Shown here one piece after another: positions 46,776-55,738 of a stretch of 64,000 bases of DNA (positions within the stretch are counted from its first letter, which is position 1; each line of letters begins with the position of its first letter). Origin of the DNA: Alkalimonas sp. (GTDB lineage: Bacteria; Pseudomonadota; Gammaproteobacteria; Enterobacterales; Alteromonadaceae); NCBI RefSeq assembly GCF_020831925.1, contig NZ_JAFIFQ010000001.1, positions 62,001 to 126,000 on the forward strand, in the 5' to 3' direction. The notes under the pieces were generated by a model. That model saw nothing but the letters and a program-made list of their open reading frames with translations. It made no database searches and was not told the DNA's origin. Made by a program: the position numbers and the translations under genes.

Positions 46776-48209
46776 ATGAGCCACGCATCCCCGTTGATTG
46801 AACACGATATCTTAAGTTATTTGCAGCAGCATGAACGCAAACAGCTGTTGCGCTTTATTACCTGTGGCAGTGTGGATGATGGCAAAAGCACGCTGATTGG
46901 CCGTTTGTTGCATGATAGCCAACTGATTTTTGATGATCAGCTGGCAGCCATTACCGCCGATAGCAAGAAAGTCGGCACCCAGGGCGATGCGCTGGATCTG
47001 GCGCTGCTGGTAGATGGCTTGCAAGCGGAGCGCGAGCAGGGCATTACCATTGATGTGGCCTACCGCTATTTTTCCACCGACAAGCGCAAGTTTATTATTG
47101 CCGACACACCGGGCCATGAGCAGTACACCCGCAACATGGTGACCGGCGCATCCAATTGCGATCTGGCCATTATTTTGGTGGATGCCCGCCATGGCGTGCA
47201 GGTACAGACCCGCCGCCACAGTTTTATTTGTTCGTTGCTGGGTATTAAGCATGTTATCGTGGCCATCAATAAAATGGATCTGGTGGCGTATTCGCAAGCT
47301 CGTTACAAAGAGATCCAGCAAGACTACCTGCAATTGGCAGGCGCTTTGGATATTCCGGATATTCGCTTTGTGCCTATTTCCGCCCTTAAAGGCGACAATG
47401 TGGTGCATCCCAGTAAGGAGCTGGCGTGGTTTCGTGGTTCCACCTTAATGGGGTATCTGGAGCAGCTGGATGTGACCAGCAGTGCTGCGCCGCAGGATTT
47501 TCGCTTTCCGGTGCAGCTGGTGTGCCGGCCTCATGCTGATTTTCGTGGTTTTCAGGGCCGTATTGTGTCGGGCTCGGTGCAGGTAGGGGATACGCTGCGG
47601 GTATTGCCCGCTGGCACCGTTAGCCGGGTGCAATCCATTCTGACCTTTGATGGTGAGCAAAGCGTGGCCGAAGCCCCGCAGTCGGTAACCATCACTCTGG
47701 CGGATGAAGTGGATGTGAGCCGCGGCTGCATGCTGGTGGCGAAAGATGCTCTGCCGCATCAGGCCAGCCGTTTGCGTGCCCGCATGGTGTGGTTGCACCA
47801 GCAGGCGTTGCAGCCGGATCGTGAGTACTGGTTTAAGTTTGGCTGCAAACTGACCACCGGCCAGGTAGAAACGCTGCATTACCGGATGGATGTGAACACC
47901 TTGCAGGAAACACCAGCCAGCACGCTGGGGCTGAATGAAATTGGTCTGCTGGATGTGCAGTTGTCTGAAACCGTAGTGTTTGATGCCTATGCCAGCAACA
48001 AGCAGACCGGAGCTTTTATCGTGATCGACCGCCTCACCAACCAAACGGTGGGGGCGGGCATGGTGGAGTCGGCCCTGTTAGCACAGGCCGAGCCAACGCA
48101 ACAAACCAAGCTGGTGGCGCTATCCCCGTTCGAGCAGGAGTTCATTGCGTTGCTGCGTAAGCACTATCCGGAGCTCGGCAAGCCCACTTCCGGGTTGGAT
48201 AAATCCTGA
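46776..48209 (+). CDS. cysN: Sulfate adenylyltransferase subunit 1 (GTPase)
   Basis: A translation-factor-like GTPase that activates CysD. It has 477 residues. The G motifs are GSVDDGKST (G1), [12 protein letters not shown] (G3) and NKMDL (G4), and [15 protein letters not shown] is the G2 region. It is CysN alone, without the CysC kinase fused at the C-terminus that some species have; cysC is separate downstream. It lies 14 bases after cysD. Confidence 0.96.
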   Translation: MSHASPLIEHDILSYLQQHERKQLLRFITCGSVDDGKSTLIGRLLHDSQLIFDDQLAAITADSKKVGTQGDALDLALLVDGLQAEREQGITIDVAYRYFSTDKRKFIIADTPGHEQYTRNMVTGASNCDLAIILVDARHGVQVQTRRHSFICSLLGIKHVIVAINKMDLVAYSQARYKEIQQDYLQLAGALDIPDIRFVPISALKGDNVVHPSKELAWFRGSTLMGYLEQLDVTSSAAPQDFRFPVQLVCRPHADFRGFQGRIVSGSVQVGDTLRVLPAGTVSRVQSILTFDGEQSVAEAPQSVTITLADEVDVSRGCMLVAKDALPHQASRLRARMVWLHQQALQPDREYWFKFGCKLTTGQVETLHYRMDVNTLQETPASTLGLNEIGLLDVQLSETVVFDAYASNKQTGAFIVIDRLTNQTVGAGMVESALLAQAEPTQQTKLVALSPFEQEFIALLRKHYPELGKPTSGLDKS

Positions 48210-48213
48210 GCCT

Positions 48214-49941
48214 ATGACCATTCCGGCCTTTGGGCTGCTGGCCTTGATGCTGTTGTTGGTCGCGAGCCTGATACGCTGGCCCGAGCGGGCCGTGAGGGCT
48301 TTTGGGGTGGCCATGGTGCTGTTGTTGCTCACTGGTCTGATTGATGCTACCACCCTGTTACAAAGCGCCAGCAACCCTGGCCTGGCCAGTCTGGTGCTGC
48401 TGTTGCTGATTGCGGTGGCGCTGGAAAAAACCAGTGTGCTGCGCCGGCTTTCCCGTTGGTTAATCAGTCGCTCAGCCAAGGGCTCCCTGACGCGGGTGTT
48501 GGGCTTTTCTGCGTTGTCGTCTTCCATGCTCAATAACACCGCTGTGGTGGCGGCTATGCTGAGTACCATCCAGGCCAATACCCGCCAACCGGCCAGCAAG
48601 TTGCTGCTGCCAATGTCTTACGCTGCTATTTTGGGTGGCACTCTGACCCTGATTGGCACCTCGACCAACCTGATTGTCCACAGCATGCTGCTGGACAGAG
48701 GGCATGCTGGCTTTGCTTTTTTTGATTTTACTTTGATTGGCCTGGCCCTGGTGCTGGCCTGCGGTCTGGTGCTTTTTATCATGGCCTCCTGGTTGCCTGC
48801 TTTGACACCCGCCAAGCAGGCTGCACCTGCCAGCCTGCTGGAAGCCCATCTTCTCGCTGGCTCGCCGCTGGCAGGAAAAACGGTGGAGCAAGCGGGCTTA
48901 CGGCATCTTGAAGATCTTTTCTTGCTGGAGATTGTCCGCGCTCAGGAGCGGATTTGCCCGGTAGCTCCTCACGATGTGCTGGCCGATGGTGACCGGCTTA
49001 TTTTTAGCGGTGATGTCCGGCAGGTGCAGCGCCTGACCCAATTTGCCGGCCTGGAATTGTATGCTGAACGGACTGGCTTATCCGCCGATGCCATGACGGA
49101 GGTCATGGTAAAACAGGAGGCCGCCATTGTCGGTGATACTTTAAAACGTGCCGATTTTCGTGCCCGCTTTGATGCGGCTGTGGTGGCTATTCGCCGGGAT
49201 GGTGTGGCATTGCAGGGGCGGCTTGGCGAGGTTGAGCTTAAGGCGGGCGATGTGTTGTTGCTGGCCACCGGACCGGACTTTTCCCGTCGGCAGAATTTGT
49301 CGCGCAACTTTTTTGTTATTTCCGGTGTTCGCCCGCATTCGGTACTCAGTGGCTGGCGCGAGCAACTGGCCTGGTGGGGCTTTGCTGCCATGGTGGCTGC
49401 CACAGCTTTGCTTGGTATCCCTTTATTTACCGCGGCTTTCATTCTGTTGGCAGTATTATTGCTGAGCGGCTGTCTGAGTGCTGCCGAACTGAAACGGCGC
49501 TTTCCGGTTGAGATTTGGTTGATTGTTACGGCGGCCCTCTGCTTGGCTTCTGCGTTGTCGGGCACTGGGTTGGCCAGCAGCATCAGTGAACTGGCTGCGC
49601 AACATTTGGGGCAGGGTTCTGCCTGGCTGGCCTTTGCCGGTGTCTTGCTGCTAACCTATGCGTTGACGGAGTTGATTACCAATAATGCGGCGGCTGCTCT
49701 GATGTTTCCGGTGGCTTACAATCTGGCCCTTGGCATGGGCATCGATGTGATGCCGATGGCCATGGCTGTTGCTTTTGCCGCTTCAGCCAGCTTTATTACG
49801 CCTTATGGTTATCAGACCAATCTGATGGTATTTAATGTCGGATGTTACCGTTTGCGGCATTTTGTGCTGACTGGTTTGCCGGTGGCAGTGACTTATTTGC
49901 TGGTCTGTTTGCTGTTAATCCCACAGCTGTTTCCTTTTTAA
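48214..49941 (+). CDS. SLC13/DASS-family permease with two RCK_C domains, probable sulfate transporter
   Basis: A 575-residue membrane protein with about five N-terminal membrane segments containing [15 protein letters not shown] and [16 protein letters not shown], a cytoplasmic insert of two TrkA-C/RCK_C domains (about 210-290 and 305-385), and a C-terminal half with [15 protein letters not shown] and [14 protein letters not shown]. This is the layout of SAC1-type sulfate permeases. Placement between cysN and cysC makes sulfate the likely substrate. The start at 48214 follows the cysN stop by four bases; an upstream ATG would overlap cysN. Confidence 0.85.
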   Translation: MTIPAFGLLALMLLLVASLIRWPERAVRAFGVAMVLLLLTGLIDATTLLQSASNPGLASLVLLLLIAVALEKTSVLRRLSRWLISRSAKGSLTRVLGFSALSSSMLNNTAVVAAMLSTIQANTRQPASKLLLPMSYAAILGGTLTLIGTSTNLIVHSMLLDRGHAGFAFFDFTLIGLALVLACGLVLFIMASWLPALTPAKQAAPASLLEAHLLAGSPLAGKTVEQAGLRHLEDLFLLEIVRAQERICPVAPHDVLADGDRLIFSGDVRQVQRLTQFAGLELYAERTGLSADAMTEVMVKQEAAIVGDTLKRADFRARFDAAVVAIRRDGVALQGRLGEVELKAGDVLLLATGPDFSRRQNLSRNFFVISGVRPHSVLSGWREQLAWWGFAAMVAATALLGIPLFTAAFILLAVLLLSGCLSAAELKRRFPVEIWLIVTAALCLASALSGTGLASSISELAAQHLGQGSAWLAFAGVLLLTYALTELITNNAAAALMFPVAYNLALGMGIDVMPMAMAVAFAASASFITPYGYQTNLMVFNVGCYRLRHFVLTGLPVAVTYLLVCLLLIPQLFPF

Positions 49942-49961
49942 TCCGGTTTTTGAGGTCATGT

Positions 49962-50570
49962 ATGCAAACGAATCTGGTGTGGCATCCAAGCGCGGTAAAG
50001 TGCCAGGAGCGCAGGGCTCTGTATGGTCACCATCCTTGTCTGTTGTGGTATACCGGCTTATCAGCGTCTGGTAAATCCAGCATTGCCAATGCGGTAGACC
50101 GTCTGTTGTTTGAGCGCGGCTGTGCGACCTATCTGTTGGATGGTGATAATGTGCGCCATGGCCTAAATGCAGATTTGGGCTTTGATCCAGGCTCTCGCAG
50201 TGAGAATATTCGCCGGGTAGGCGAAGTGGCTGCTTTGCTGTTGGATGCCGGGTTGGTAGTGGGGTGCGCATTCATTTCGCCTTACCAGGCTGAGCGACAA
50301 CGCGTTCGCACTTTGGCCAAAGGTTACTTTGTCGAAATTTATGTCGATACGCCGCTGGCGCTTTGTGAGCAGCGCGATCCTAAAGGGATGTACCGACGGG
50401 CCCGGGCTGGTGAAATTGCTGATTTTACTGGCATCAGCGCACCTTATGAAGCACCCGTTGCGCCAGAAATCCATCTGCAGACAGCATCGTTATCCATTGA
50501 TGAGGCAGCCAGCAAAGTGGTGCAGTGGCTGGAACAGCATCAGCTTATTCCTGCCATTGAAACCGAATAG
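49962..50570 (+). CDS. cysC: Adenylylsulfate kinase
   Basis: Phosphorylates APS to PAPS, the donor for the sulfotransferase. It has 202 residues from the ATG at 49962 ([12 protein letters not shown]). Walker A is GLSASGKSS (about 34-42), then [25 protein letters not shown] and [10 protein letters not shown]. Earlier in-frame starts run into the permease gene and do not fit. It is the last gene of the sulfation operon. Confidence 0.95.
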   Translation: MQTNLVWHPSAVKCQERRALYGHHPCLLWYTGLSASGKSSIANAVDRLLFERGCATYLLDGDNVRHGLNADLGFDPGSRSENIRRVGEVAALLLDAGLVVGCAFISPYQAERQRVRTLAKGYFVEIYVDTPLALCEQRDPKGMYRRARAGEIADFTGISAPYEAPVAPEIHLQTASLSIDEAASKVVQWLEQHQLIPAIETE

Positions 50571-50626
50571 GACCTTGTGCATGCAGCTTATTGCGCCCGT
50601 TCACTCCTTGCTGCGAAGCCTTAAGC

Positions 50627-50655
50627 TGGTTTAAACATCGATTCATCGCTATAAT
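50627..50655 (+). promoter_or_regulatory. Possible promoter of the kinase/small-protein pair
   Basis: A perfect -10 TATAAT (50650-50655). The -35 region (TGGTTT at 50627-50632) is poor. It lies about 48 bases before the ATG at 50704. Confidence 0.4.
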
Positions 50656-50703
50656 CTTTTGCGTATATTATGGTTTCAGCACGTTTAATTAACTGGAGCA
50701 CCC

Positions 50704-51306
50704 ATGCCAACTTGCTGGATCATCGCCGGACCGAATGGTGCAGGTAAAACGACATTTGCTTTGGAATTTTTGCCTGCAGTCGCTAAATGCCATAACTTTA
50801 TTAATGCAGACTTAATTGCTGCGGGTCTGTCGCCATTGGCACCAGAAAAAGAATTGTTTAATGCCAGTAGGTTATTTCTTACTGAGATACAAAACCGTAT
50901 TCAAGCAAAAGTATCTTTTGCATTTGAAACCACTCTTGCAGGCCGCGCTTATTTAAAGTTAGTTAAAAAACTACAAGCTGAAGGGTGGCAAGTGGAATTG
51001 ATTTATCTGGCCTTACCAAACAGCAAGGTATCGCAGTTGCGTGTGGCTGAGCGCGTGAAGCATGGTGGTCATAACATACCGCTTAATGATATTAAACGTC
51101 GGTTTCCCCAGAGCTTAGCCAATCTGCTTTTACATTACTCTTCTTTGGTAGACCACTGCCAATGCTATATGAATGCCGATGCCGAACCTCTGCTGATTTT
51201 TGAACAGCGAGGTTCCGCTCGTTTCATTAAAGAACCAACCCTTTTTGATAATTTAGTTCAGGGAGCTACTTATGACGAGCCAGCAGATAAAAAAATACAC
51301 GGTTGA
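50704..51306 (+). CDS. Zeta toxin-type P-loop kinase
   Basis: A 200-residue protein of the zeta-toxin/AAA P-loop family. Walker A is GPNGAGKTT (about 9-17), followed by [12 protein letters not shown] and [13 protein letters not shown], the conserved segments of this family. Related chromosomal proteins phosphorylate UDP-N-acetylglucosamine or nucleotides, but many are not shown to be toxins. A 59-residue gene overlaps its 3' end (51272-51451), as in toxin-antitoxin pairs, although in the classical epsilon-zeta order the antitoxin comes first. Base use is more AT-rich than neighbours, suggesting recent transfer. Confidence 0.8.
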   Translation: MPTCWIIAGPNGAGKTTFALEFLPAVAKCHNFINADLIAAGLSPLAPEKELFNASRLFLTEIQNRIQAKVSFAFETTLAGRAYLKLVKKLQAEGWQVELIYLALPNSKVSQLRVAERVKHGGHNIPLNDIKRRFPQSLANLLLHYSSLVDHCQCYMNADAEPLLIFEQRGSARFIKEPTLFDNLVQGATYDEPADKKIHG

Positions 51307-51451
51307 AGAAACCCATACTGCTTTGCGTAATGCGGTTAAAAAGGCACTAGAGCGTAAGAAAAAGCTTGGGCATTACAGTGTCATGTGGCAAGCCGATCGG
51401 CTCATCATAGAAGGCCAAGATGCACCTGAACCGACAAACCCAGAACCATAA
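51272..51451 (+). CDS. 59-residue partner of the zeta-type kinase
   Basis: An ATG at 51272, preceded by GGGAGC, opens a frame of 59 codons to TAA at 51449-51451, overlapping the kinase gene by 35 bases. The product starts [13 protein letters not shown], is rich in Lys/Arg and continues [20 protein letters not shown]. The overlap, good ribosome site and small charged product support a real gene. No family is recognised; I recall similar small proteins beside zeta-type kinases. An antitoxin role is inference. Confidence 0.6.
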   Translation: MTSQQIKKYTVEETHTALRNAVKKALERKKKLGHYSVMWQADRLIIEGQDAPEPTNPEP

Positions 51452-51486
51452 CGGTCAACCTTCACAACTTTCGGGGTAACAATCTT

Positions 51487-51524
51487 CGGGGGTAATTCCC
51501 TAAGAACAAGGGAACAAAACCCCG
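51487..51524 (+). other. Nested stem-loop downstream of the kinase pair
   Basis: The outer stem is CGGGG (51487-51491) with CCCCG (51520-51524); the inner stem is TTCCCT (51496-51501) with AGGGAA (51509-51514). Just before it is a direct repeat, TTCGGGGTAA and TTCGGGGGTAA. It is a weak terminator or mRNA structure. Confidence 0.4.
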
Positions 51525-51587
51525 CCTTTCATTTCTGCTTGTATAAATCATTTAAGCAAGTCGTCCGCAATGCATTCAGGAGTTTAC

Positions 51588-52529
51588 ATGCAGTCTATCG
51601 CTCACCGTGGCTTTGCCGGACTGATGCCGGAAAACAGCCTGGCTGCTTTTCAGTTTGCCCTGCAGCAGCCCGGGTGTGTCGGTGTGGAATGCGATTTGCG
51701 TTTAACCGCAGACGGCGCTGTAGTACTGCACCACGACGGGCGATTAAACCGGGGTTTTTGCCGTCATGCTCAGGGCTATTGGTTGCCTGAGCAGGGCCCA
51801 ACGCCGGCTATTCATCAGCTAAGCTATGCCGAATTGCAGCAGTACCGAATTGGTCAGCAAAAGCCTGGCAGTCTCTATGCAAAAGAGCATCCAGGCCGGG
51901 CCGATATCGAGGATGCGCCAATTCCACGCTTTCGTGAGTTGCTGGCGCTGTGCCTGCAGCGGCCGGATTTTTTGTGTGTGGCCGAGTTAAAAACGCCAGT
52001 GCCAGAGCGTGAGGCGCTGGCATGGTTGCCGCTGGCACGTCAAGCGCTGGCCGAGGTGACAGCGCTAAATGCTGAGGCGCAGACTGTGTTTTGCAGTTTT
52101 CATTGGGATGCGCTGAACTGGCTTGGGCAGCACAGCCGCTGTCCACGCTGGTACACCAGCCATCCTTTGCCCTGGCTTGGATTGACACCTGCCAATCCGC
52201 TTACCCCAGAGCCTTCGGGCCGGCGGCAACAGATCCTGACTGAAGCTGCCCGGCTTGGTGGTGGGCTTTGGCCAGAACAGCATCATCCACTCCGGCAATC
52301 AGGTCAGGCGGTGCAGCAGCTGGCTGCGGCGATTGCCAAACAGGGAGGGCGCGGTTGGTTTATGCATTATAGCGATGTGAATAAGGACACCGTGGCTGCC
52401 TGCAAGGCGGCCGGAATTTTGCTCTGCGCCTGGTCGGGTGGCAAGGTACCACAACCCGCGATAATGCGTTTGCAGCAATGGGGTGTGGCTTATTTTTGTG
52501 GCGATGATGTGAATGCTGCGGGGCGCTGA
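51588..52529 (+). CDS. Glycerophosphodiester phosphodiesterase
   Basis: A 313-residue TIM-barrel enzyme that releases glycerol-3-phosphate from glycerophosphodiesters. The catalytic set is complete: HRG (His6-Arg7), PENS, Glu34 and Asp36 in VECDLRL, and His49 in VVLHHDG. It has no signal peptide, so it is cytoplasmic (UgpQ-like). The ATG at 51588 has CAGGAG five bases before it; an earlier ATG at 51570 overlaps that site. Its C-terminal half shares HP..WL and GG.GW..HYSD with the GDPD-like domain in the 27469-32532 protein, so the two are paralogues. It lies in the region between the sulfation operon and gspG. Confidence 0.88.
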   Translation: MQSIAHRGFAGLMPENSLAAFQFALQQPGCVGVECDLRLTADGAVVLHHDGRLNRGFCRHAQGYWLPEQGPTPAIHQLSYAELQQYRIGQQKPGSLYAKEHPGRADIEDAPIPRFRELLALCLQRPDFLCVAELKTPVPEREALAWLPLARQALAEVTALNAEAQTVFCSFHWDALNWLGQHSRCPRWYTSHPLPWLGLTPANPLTPEPSGRRQQILTEAARLGGGLWPEQHHPLRQSGQAVQQLAAAIAKQGGRGWFMHYSDVNKDTVAACKAAGILLCAWSGGKVPQPAIMRLQQWGVAYFCGDDVNAAGR

Positions 52530-52537
52530 GCGCCCCG
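52519..52537 (+). terminator. Hairpin enclosing the stop codon of the phosphodiesterase gene
   Basis: CGGGGCGC (52519-52526) pairs perfectly with GCGCCCCG (52530-52537), and the 3-base loop TGA is the stop codon itself. The following T-run is short (AAGTTT), so termination may be weak. It lies between convergent genes. Confidence 0.55.
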
Positions 52538-52577
52538 AAGTTTAAACAAAGTTTGGCAAGTGCATTGTGGTAACTAC

Positions 52578-52976
52578 TCAGCGGTAAACAATATCGGCGT
52601 CGTCGCCTTCGCCACCTTCACGGCCATTGGCGCCAAGGCTTTTTAGCGTGTACTGGTTGTTGCTGATGCGCTGATACACGTAAGGGTTATCCCAGGGATC
52701 CAGCGGTACTTCGCGTGGCAGGTAGGGACCATCCCAGTTACGGGCATCGGAACGAAGTAATTCATCCAGCCGTTCTGGGTAGCGGCCAACGTCCAGCCGG
52801 TAAGCATCCAGTGAGGTAGCTAGCATCTGCATTTGAGTTTCAGCGGTATTGCGTTTGGAGGAGTCCACTTTGGAAAACATAGTGGGTGCAACCAGTGATG
52901 CCAGCAAGCCCAAAATGACCATCACAATCAATAATTCAATCAGAGTAAAACCCGAACGGACACCGTGGTTACGCAT
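52578..52976 (-). CDS. gspG: Type II secretion major pseudopilin
   Basis: The major subunit of the pseudopilus, 132 residues. The prepilin site is SG-FTLIELLIVMVILGLLASLVAPTMF, followed by the family segments KRNTAETQMQMLATSLDAYRLD, YPERLDELL, WDGPYLPREVPLDPW, and the calcium-binding end DNPYVYQ...LGANGREGGEGDDADI. The position is unusual: it is alone, on the opposite strand, about 9 kb from the cluster at 33402-43263 that lacks gspG. It is the likely missing part of that system. Confidence 0.93.
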   Translation of the reverse strand: MRNHGVRSGFTLIELLIVMVILGLLASLVAPTMFSKVDSSKRNTAETQMQMLATSLDAYRLDVGRYPERLDELLRSDARNWDGPYLPREVPLDPWDNPYVYQRISNNQYTLKSLGANGREGGEGDDADIVYR

Positions 52977-53121
52977 AAAATAGACCTTATCTCAACATCA
53001 ATACGGGTATTTTACATGAATCCTGTGGTATCGTAACCCCCGCTTTGGCTTGGTGTTCGTTTGTTTGATAGTTGAGCCTGTACGCTTTCACTGCAGGGCA
53101 GTTTTCTTTGTTGAGGTAGCT

Positions 53122-54249
53122 TTGAGTTTGGATCCTGAACTGGTGGCTTCGGATAGCGATTTTGTACACTCGGGTATCTCCTTGCCGCGCATGGAATTGT
53201 TGCATTTGCCTGATTTAAAAGGCTTGCGGGTGCTGCACCTGATGTGCGGTGATGGCCTTTTGTGTGGCTTTGCGCATTTTTCCGGTGCTGCACGTGTGCT
53301 GGGAACCGATCCTTCGTCGGAACTGATTGCAAAGGCGCGCGCCAGCTATCCAGCTTGCGATTTTCAGCAACAAGGGTTGCAGCAATTGCCGGATGAAACC
53401 TTTGATCTGATTGTGCTGTCATCCTTGCATCATACGATGGGGAAAAAGCGGTATATTCAGCAGCTGATGGAGCGTTTATCGCCAGAGGGTATGCTGTTGC
53501 TTGAGCAAGGCATAGCGACCGGGCGCCAGCTATGGGTCGATCTATCCATTGGTGGGGAGGTCTACCGTTTTCCCAGCCAGAAAGGACTTGAGGCCATCCT
53601 GGCTCCCTATGCCTGGAAGCTAAAAGGCAAGGGCCTGATCCTGCCTGACGATCCGGTCAGGCGGTTTGTGGTGCATGTGCAACCGATGAAACCGTACGCA
53701 TTTTTGTTGCTACAGGCCTCCGGCTCTGGCAAGTCTACGTTGGCGCGCAAAGCATTCCCGGCCAAAAAATTAGCCGTCATTTCCGGCGATATGTTGTTTA
53801 GCAAAGTAGCTCGTGGTCGTTTAGAGGCCCCTGCAAAGCTTGCCGCTATCATTGGTGCTCACTATCAAGAATATGTCTTTGCTGGTCAGGTTAAGCGTCA
53901 ATACGACTGGGCCGATGTGACGCTGCGTATTATCCAAGCGGGTCTGCTAACTGAGCTGGTTGATTTTTGGCTGGCTCAGCATGGCAAAATCGATTGCGTG
54001 ATCGACTCCTTTATCCCGGCAGACCATCACCAGACCGTTCGGGAACTGTTGCAGCAGCGTGGTTTTGTCGCTGTGTTGCTGGACTGGCAGATGGAGCAAA
54101 CACAGGTAAACTTAGCCGCTGGGCGTGAGCAACTTCAGCAGTTTCAACAAGCGCAGCGACAAGCTGCAAAGGACCGGGTAAGCATTCGTCCAGCTACTGG
54201 TCTTAAGCCCCTGCAGCGCCTGTTACAGCGGCTAAAGCTGAAGAGTTGA
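53122..54249 (+). CDS. Methyltransferase fused to a P-loop kinase-like domain
   Basis: A 375-residue fusion. The N-terminal half (about 30-170) is a class I SAM-dependent methyltransferase: VLHLMCGDGLLCGF, VLGTDPS, DLIVLSSLHH. The C-terminal half (about 195-340) is a P-loop NTPase: LLLQASGSGKSTLARKAF, ISGDMLF, DCVIDSFIPAD, resembling small-molecule or RNA-type kinases. I prefer the TTG at 53122, with GAGG five bases upstream; an ATG at 53050 is open but gives an odd hydrophobic lead. No target is visible. It is co-directional with the beta-CASP gene, five bases downstream. The function is unknown. Confidence 0.7.
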   Translation: MSLDPELVASDSDFVHSGISLPRMELLHLPDLKGLRVLHLMCGDGLLCGFAHFSGAARVLGTDPSSELIAKARASYPACDFQQQGLQQLPDETFDLIVLSSLHHTMGKKRYIQQLMERLSPEGMLLLEQGIATGRQLWVDLSIGGEVYRFPSQKGLEAILAPYAWKLKGKGLILPDDPVRRFVVHVQPMKPYAFLLLQASGSGKSTLARKAFPAKKLAVISGDMLFSKVARGRLEAPAKLAAIIGAHYQEYVFAGQVKRQYDWADVTLRIIQAGLLTELVDFWLAQHGKIDCVIDSFIPADHHQTVRELLQQRGFVAVLLDWQMEQTQVNLAAGREQLQQFQQAQRQAAKDRVSIRPATGLKPLQRLLQRLKLKS

Positions 54250-54253
54250 GCTG

Positions 54254-55663
54254 ATGTCGACTTTCCCCCAACTCATTCATCACGGCGCTGTCGATGGCGT
54301 CACCGGCTCTTGTCATCAGTACTTGCTGCGGCATGATTACAGCTTGCTGGTCGACTGCGGCTTGTTTCAGGGCGATGAGACTGGGCCTGGCGGCTCGGCA
54401 AACGATCCATCGATTGATTTTCCCCTTAGCGGAATTCGGGCACTGATTGTGACCCATGTGCACATTGACCATGTTGGCCGTATTCCCTATTTACTGGCTG
54501 CTGGTTTTCGAGGCCCAATTTATTGCACCAGAGCCTCCGCGTTGTTGCTGCCTTTGGTGTTGGAAGATGCTCTGAAAGTGGGGGTAACCCGCGATCCGGC
54601 CCTTATTGAAACCTTTTTAACCCTATTGCAGCAGCAACTTGTGGCGGTCGATTACAAAGCCTGGTTGGATTTACCCGCGGCAGATGGGGTGCAGGCGCAG
54701 TGCCGCTTCCAGGTCGCAGGTCATATTCTGGGCTCAGCTTATGTGGAAATCCGTCATCGCATAGCGCCTGCCCGGCGCTGGTTTAGCACGGTATTTTCCG
54801 GCGATTTAGGCGCGCCCTATACGCCCTTACTGCCCGCGCCAAAGCCGCCCGCTGGGGCTGATTGGGTGGTGATTGAAAGCACCTATGGCGATAAAAACCA
54901 TGAAAACCGTAAAGCGCGCAGCAAGCGGCTAAAACAAGCCTTGCTGCATTCACTACAAGATAATGGCACGGTGATTTTCCCGGCTTTTAGTATTGGCCGC
55001 ACCCAGGAGCTGCTGTACGAACTTGAAAGCATTATTCATCGGTTAAAAGGCAAGTCCATTCACCAGCATTTAAGTTGGGATGAACTCAAGGTGATTGTCG
55101 ACTCGCCCTTAGCTGCCCGTTTTACTTCGGCCTATCGTCAATTAAAAGATTGCTGGGATGAAGAAGCCAAAGCCAAGGTCGCGGCAGGGCGACACCCACT
55201 GAGTTTTGAGCAATTAATTACGGTCGATTCGGCCGCCGAACATCAGCAATTGGTGCAGCGACTGGCGCAAACCAAAATGCCAGCCATTGTGATTGCCGCC
55301 AGTGGTATGTGCCAGGGCGGCCGGGTAGTGAACTATTTAAAGCAAATGCTGCCAGACCCGGTGCATCAGGTGATTTTTGTTGGTTATCAGGCGCGCGGGA
55401 CTTTGGGTGCCCAATTGCAGCGCTTTGGTAACAGGCCCGGGGCTTTTGTCACCATTGATGGGGAGCGTGTTGCGCTGCGAGCGGAGATTTTATCGCTGGG
55501 GGGCTATTCGGCCCATGCTGATCAGCAGGGTTTGTTGAATTTTGTCTGCCGCATGCGCCGCAAACCTAAGCAAGTGCGCATTGTGCATGGTGATCAGTCG
55601 GCTAAGCAAGCTTTGCAGCGAGAGTTTACCCGGCGGGGGATTGCTGCCGTGGTGGCAACCTAA
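54254..55663 (+). CDS. Metallo-beta-lactamase fold, beta-CASP ribonuclease-like protein
   Basis: A 469-residue protein of the CPSF73/RNase J-related beta-CASP group. The metal-binding motifs are HVHIDHVG (about 72-79), GHILGSAYVE, FSGDLG, and the C-terminal GGYSAHADQ. The beta-CASP insert and Zn-dependent STYGD, FPAFSIGRTQELLYEL and SGMCQGGRV motifs are all present. It likely cleaves RNA, being the bacterial stand-alone (YsH1-like) type. It overlaps nothing and follows the methyltransferase fusion by a few bases. It ends before phoD. Confidence 0.87.
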   Translation: MSTFPQLIHHGAVDGVTGSCHQYLLRHDYSLLVDCGLFQGDETGPGGSANDPSIDFPLSGIRALIVTHVHIDHVGRIPYLLAAGFRGPIYCTRASALLLPLVLEDALKVGVTRDPALIETFLTLLQQQLVAVDYKAWLDLPAADGVQAQCRFQVAGHILGSAYVEIRHRIAPARRWFSTVFSGDLGAPYTPLLPAPKPPAGADWVVIESTYGDKNHENRKARSKRLKQALLHSLQDNGTVIFPAFSIGRTQELLYELESIIHRLKGKSIHQHLSWDELKVIVDSPLAARFTSAYRQLKDCWDEEAKAKVAAGRHPLSFEQLITVDSAAEHQQLVQRLAQTKMPAIVIAASGMCQGGRVVNYLKQMLPDPVHQVIFVGYQARGTLGAQLQRFGNRPGAFVTIDGERVALRAEILSLGGYSAHADQQGLLNFVCRMRRKPKQVRIVHGDQSAKQALQREFTRRGIAAVVAT

Positions 55664-55738
55664 GCAAAGTCGCTGCTGTTTGATTACCCAGGGCCGGAAA
55701 TTTGCTAAGCTGGCCGGCCTTTCGTAAAAAAGTAACCT

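Noticed and set aside
49842-49961. An N-terminal extension of cysC from 49842
   Set aside because: It overlaps the end of the permease by 100 bases in another frame and no CysC protein has this lead.
4979-51517. The 14-base match GAACAAGGGAACAA at 4979-4992 and 51504-51517
   Set aside because: In a 64-kb window several 14-base matches are expected by chance, and the two contexts have nothing in common.
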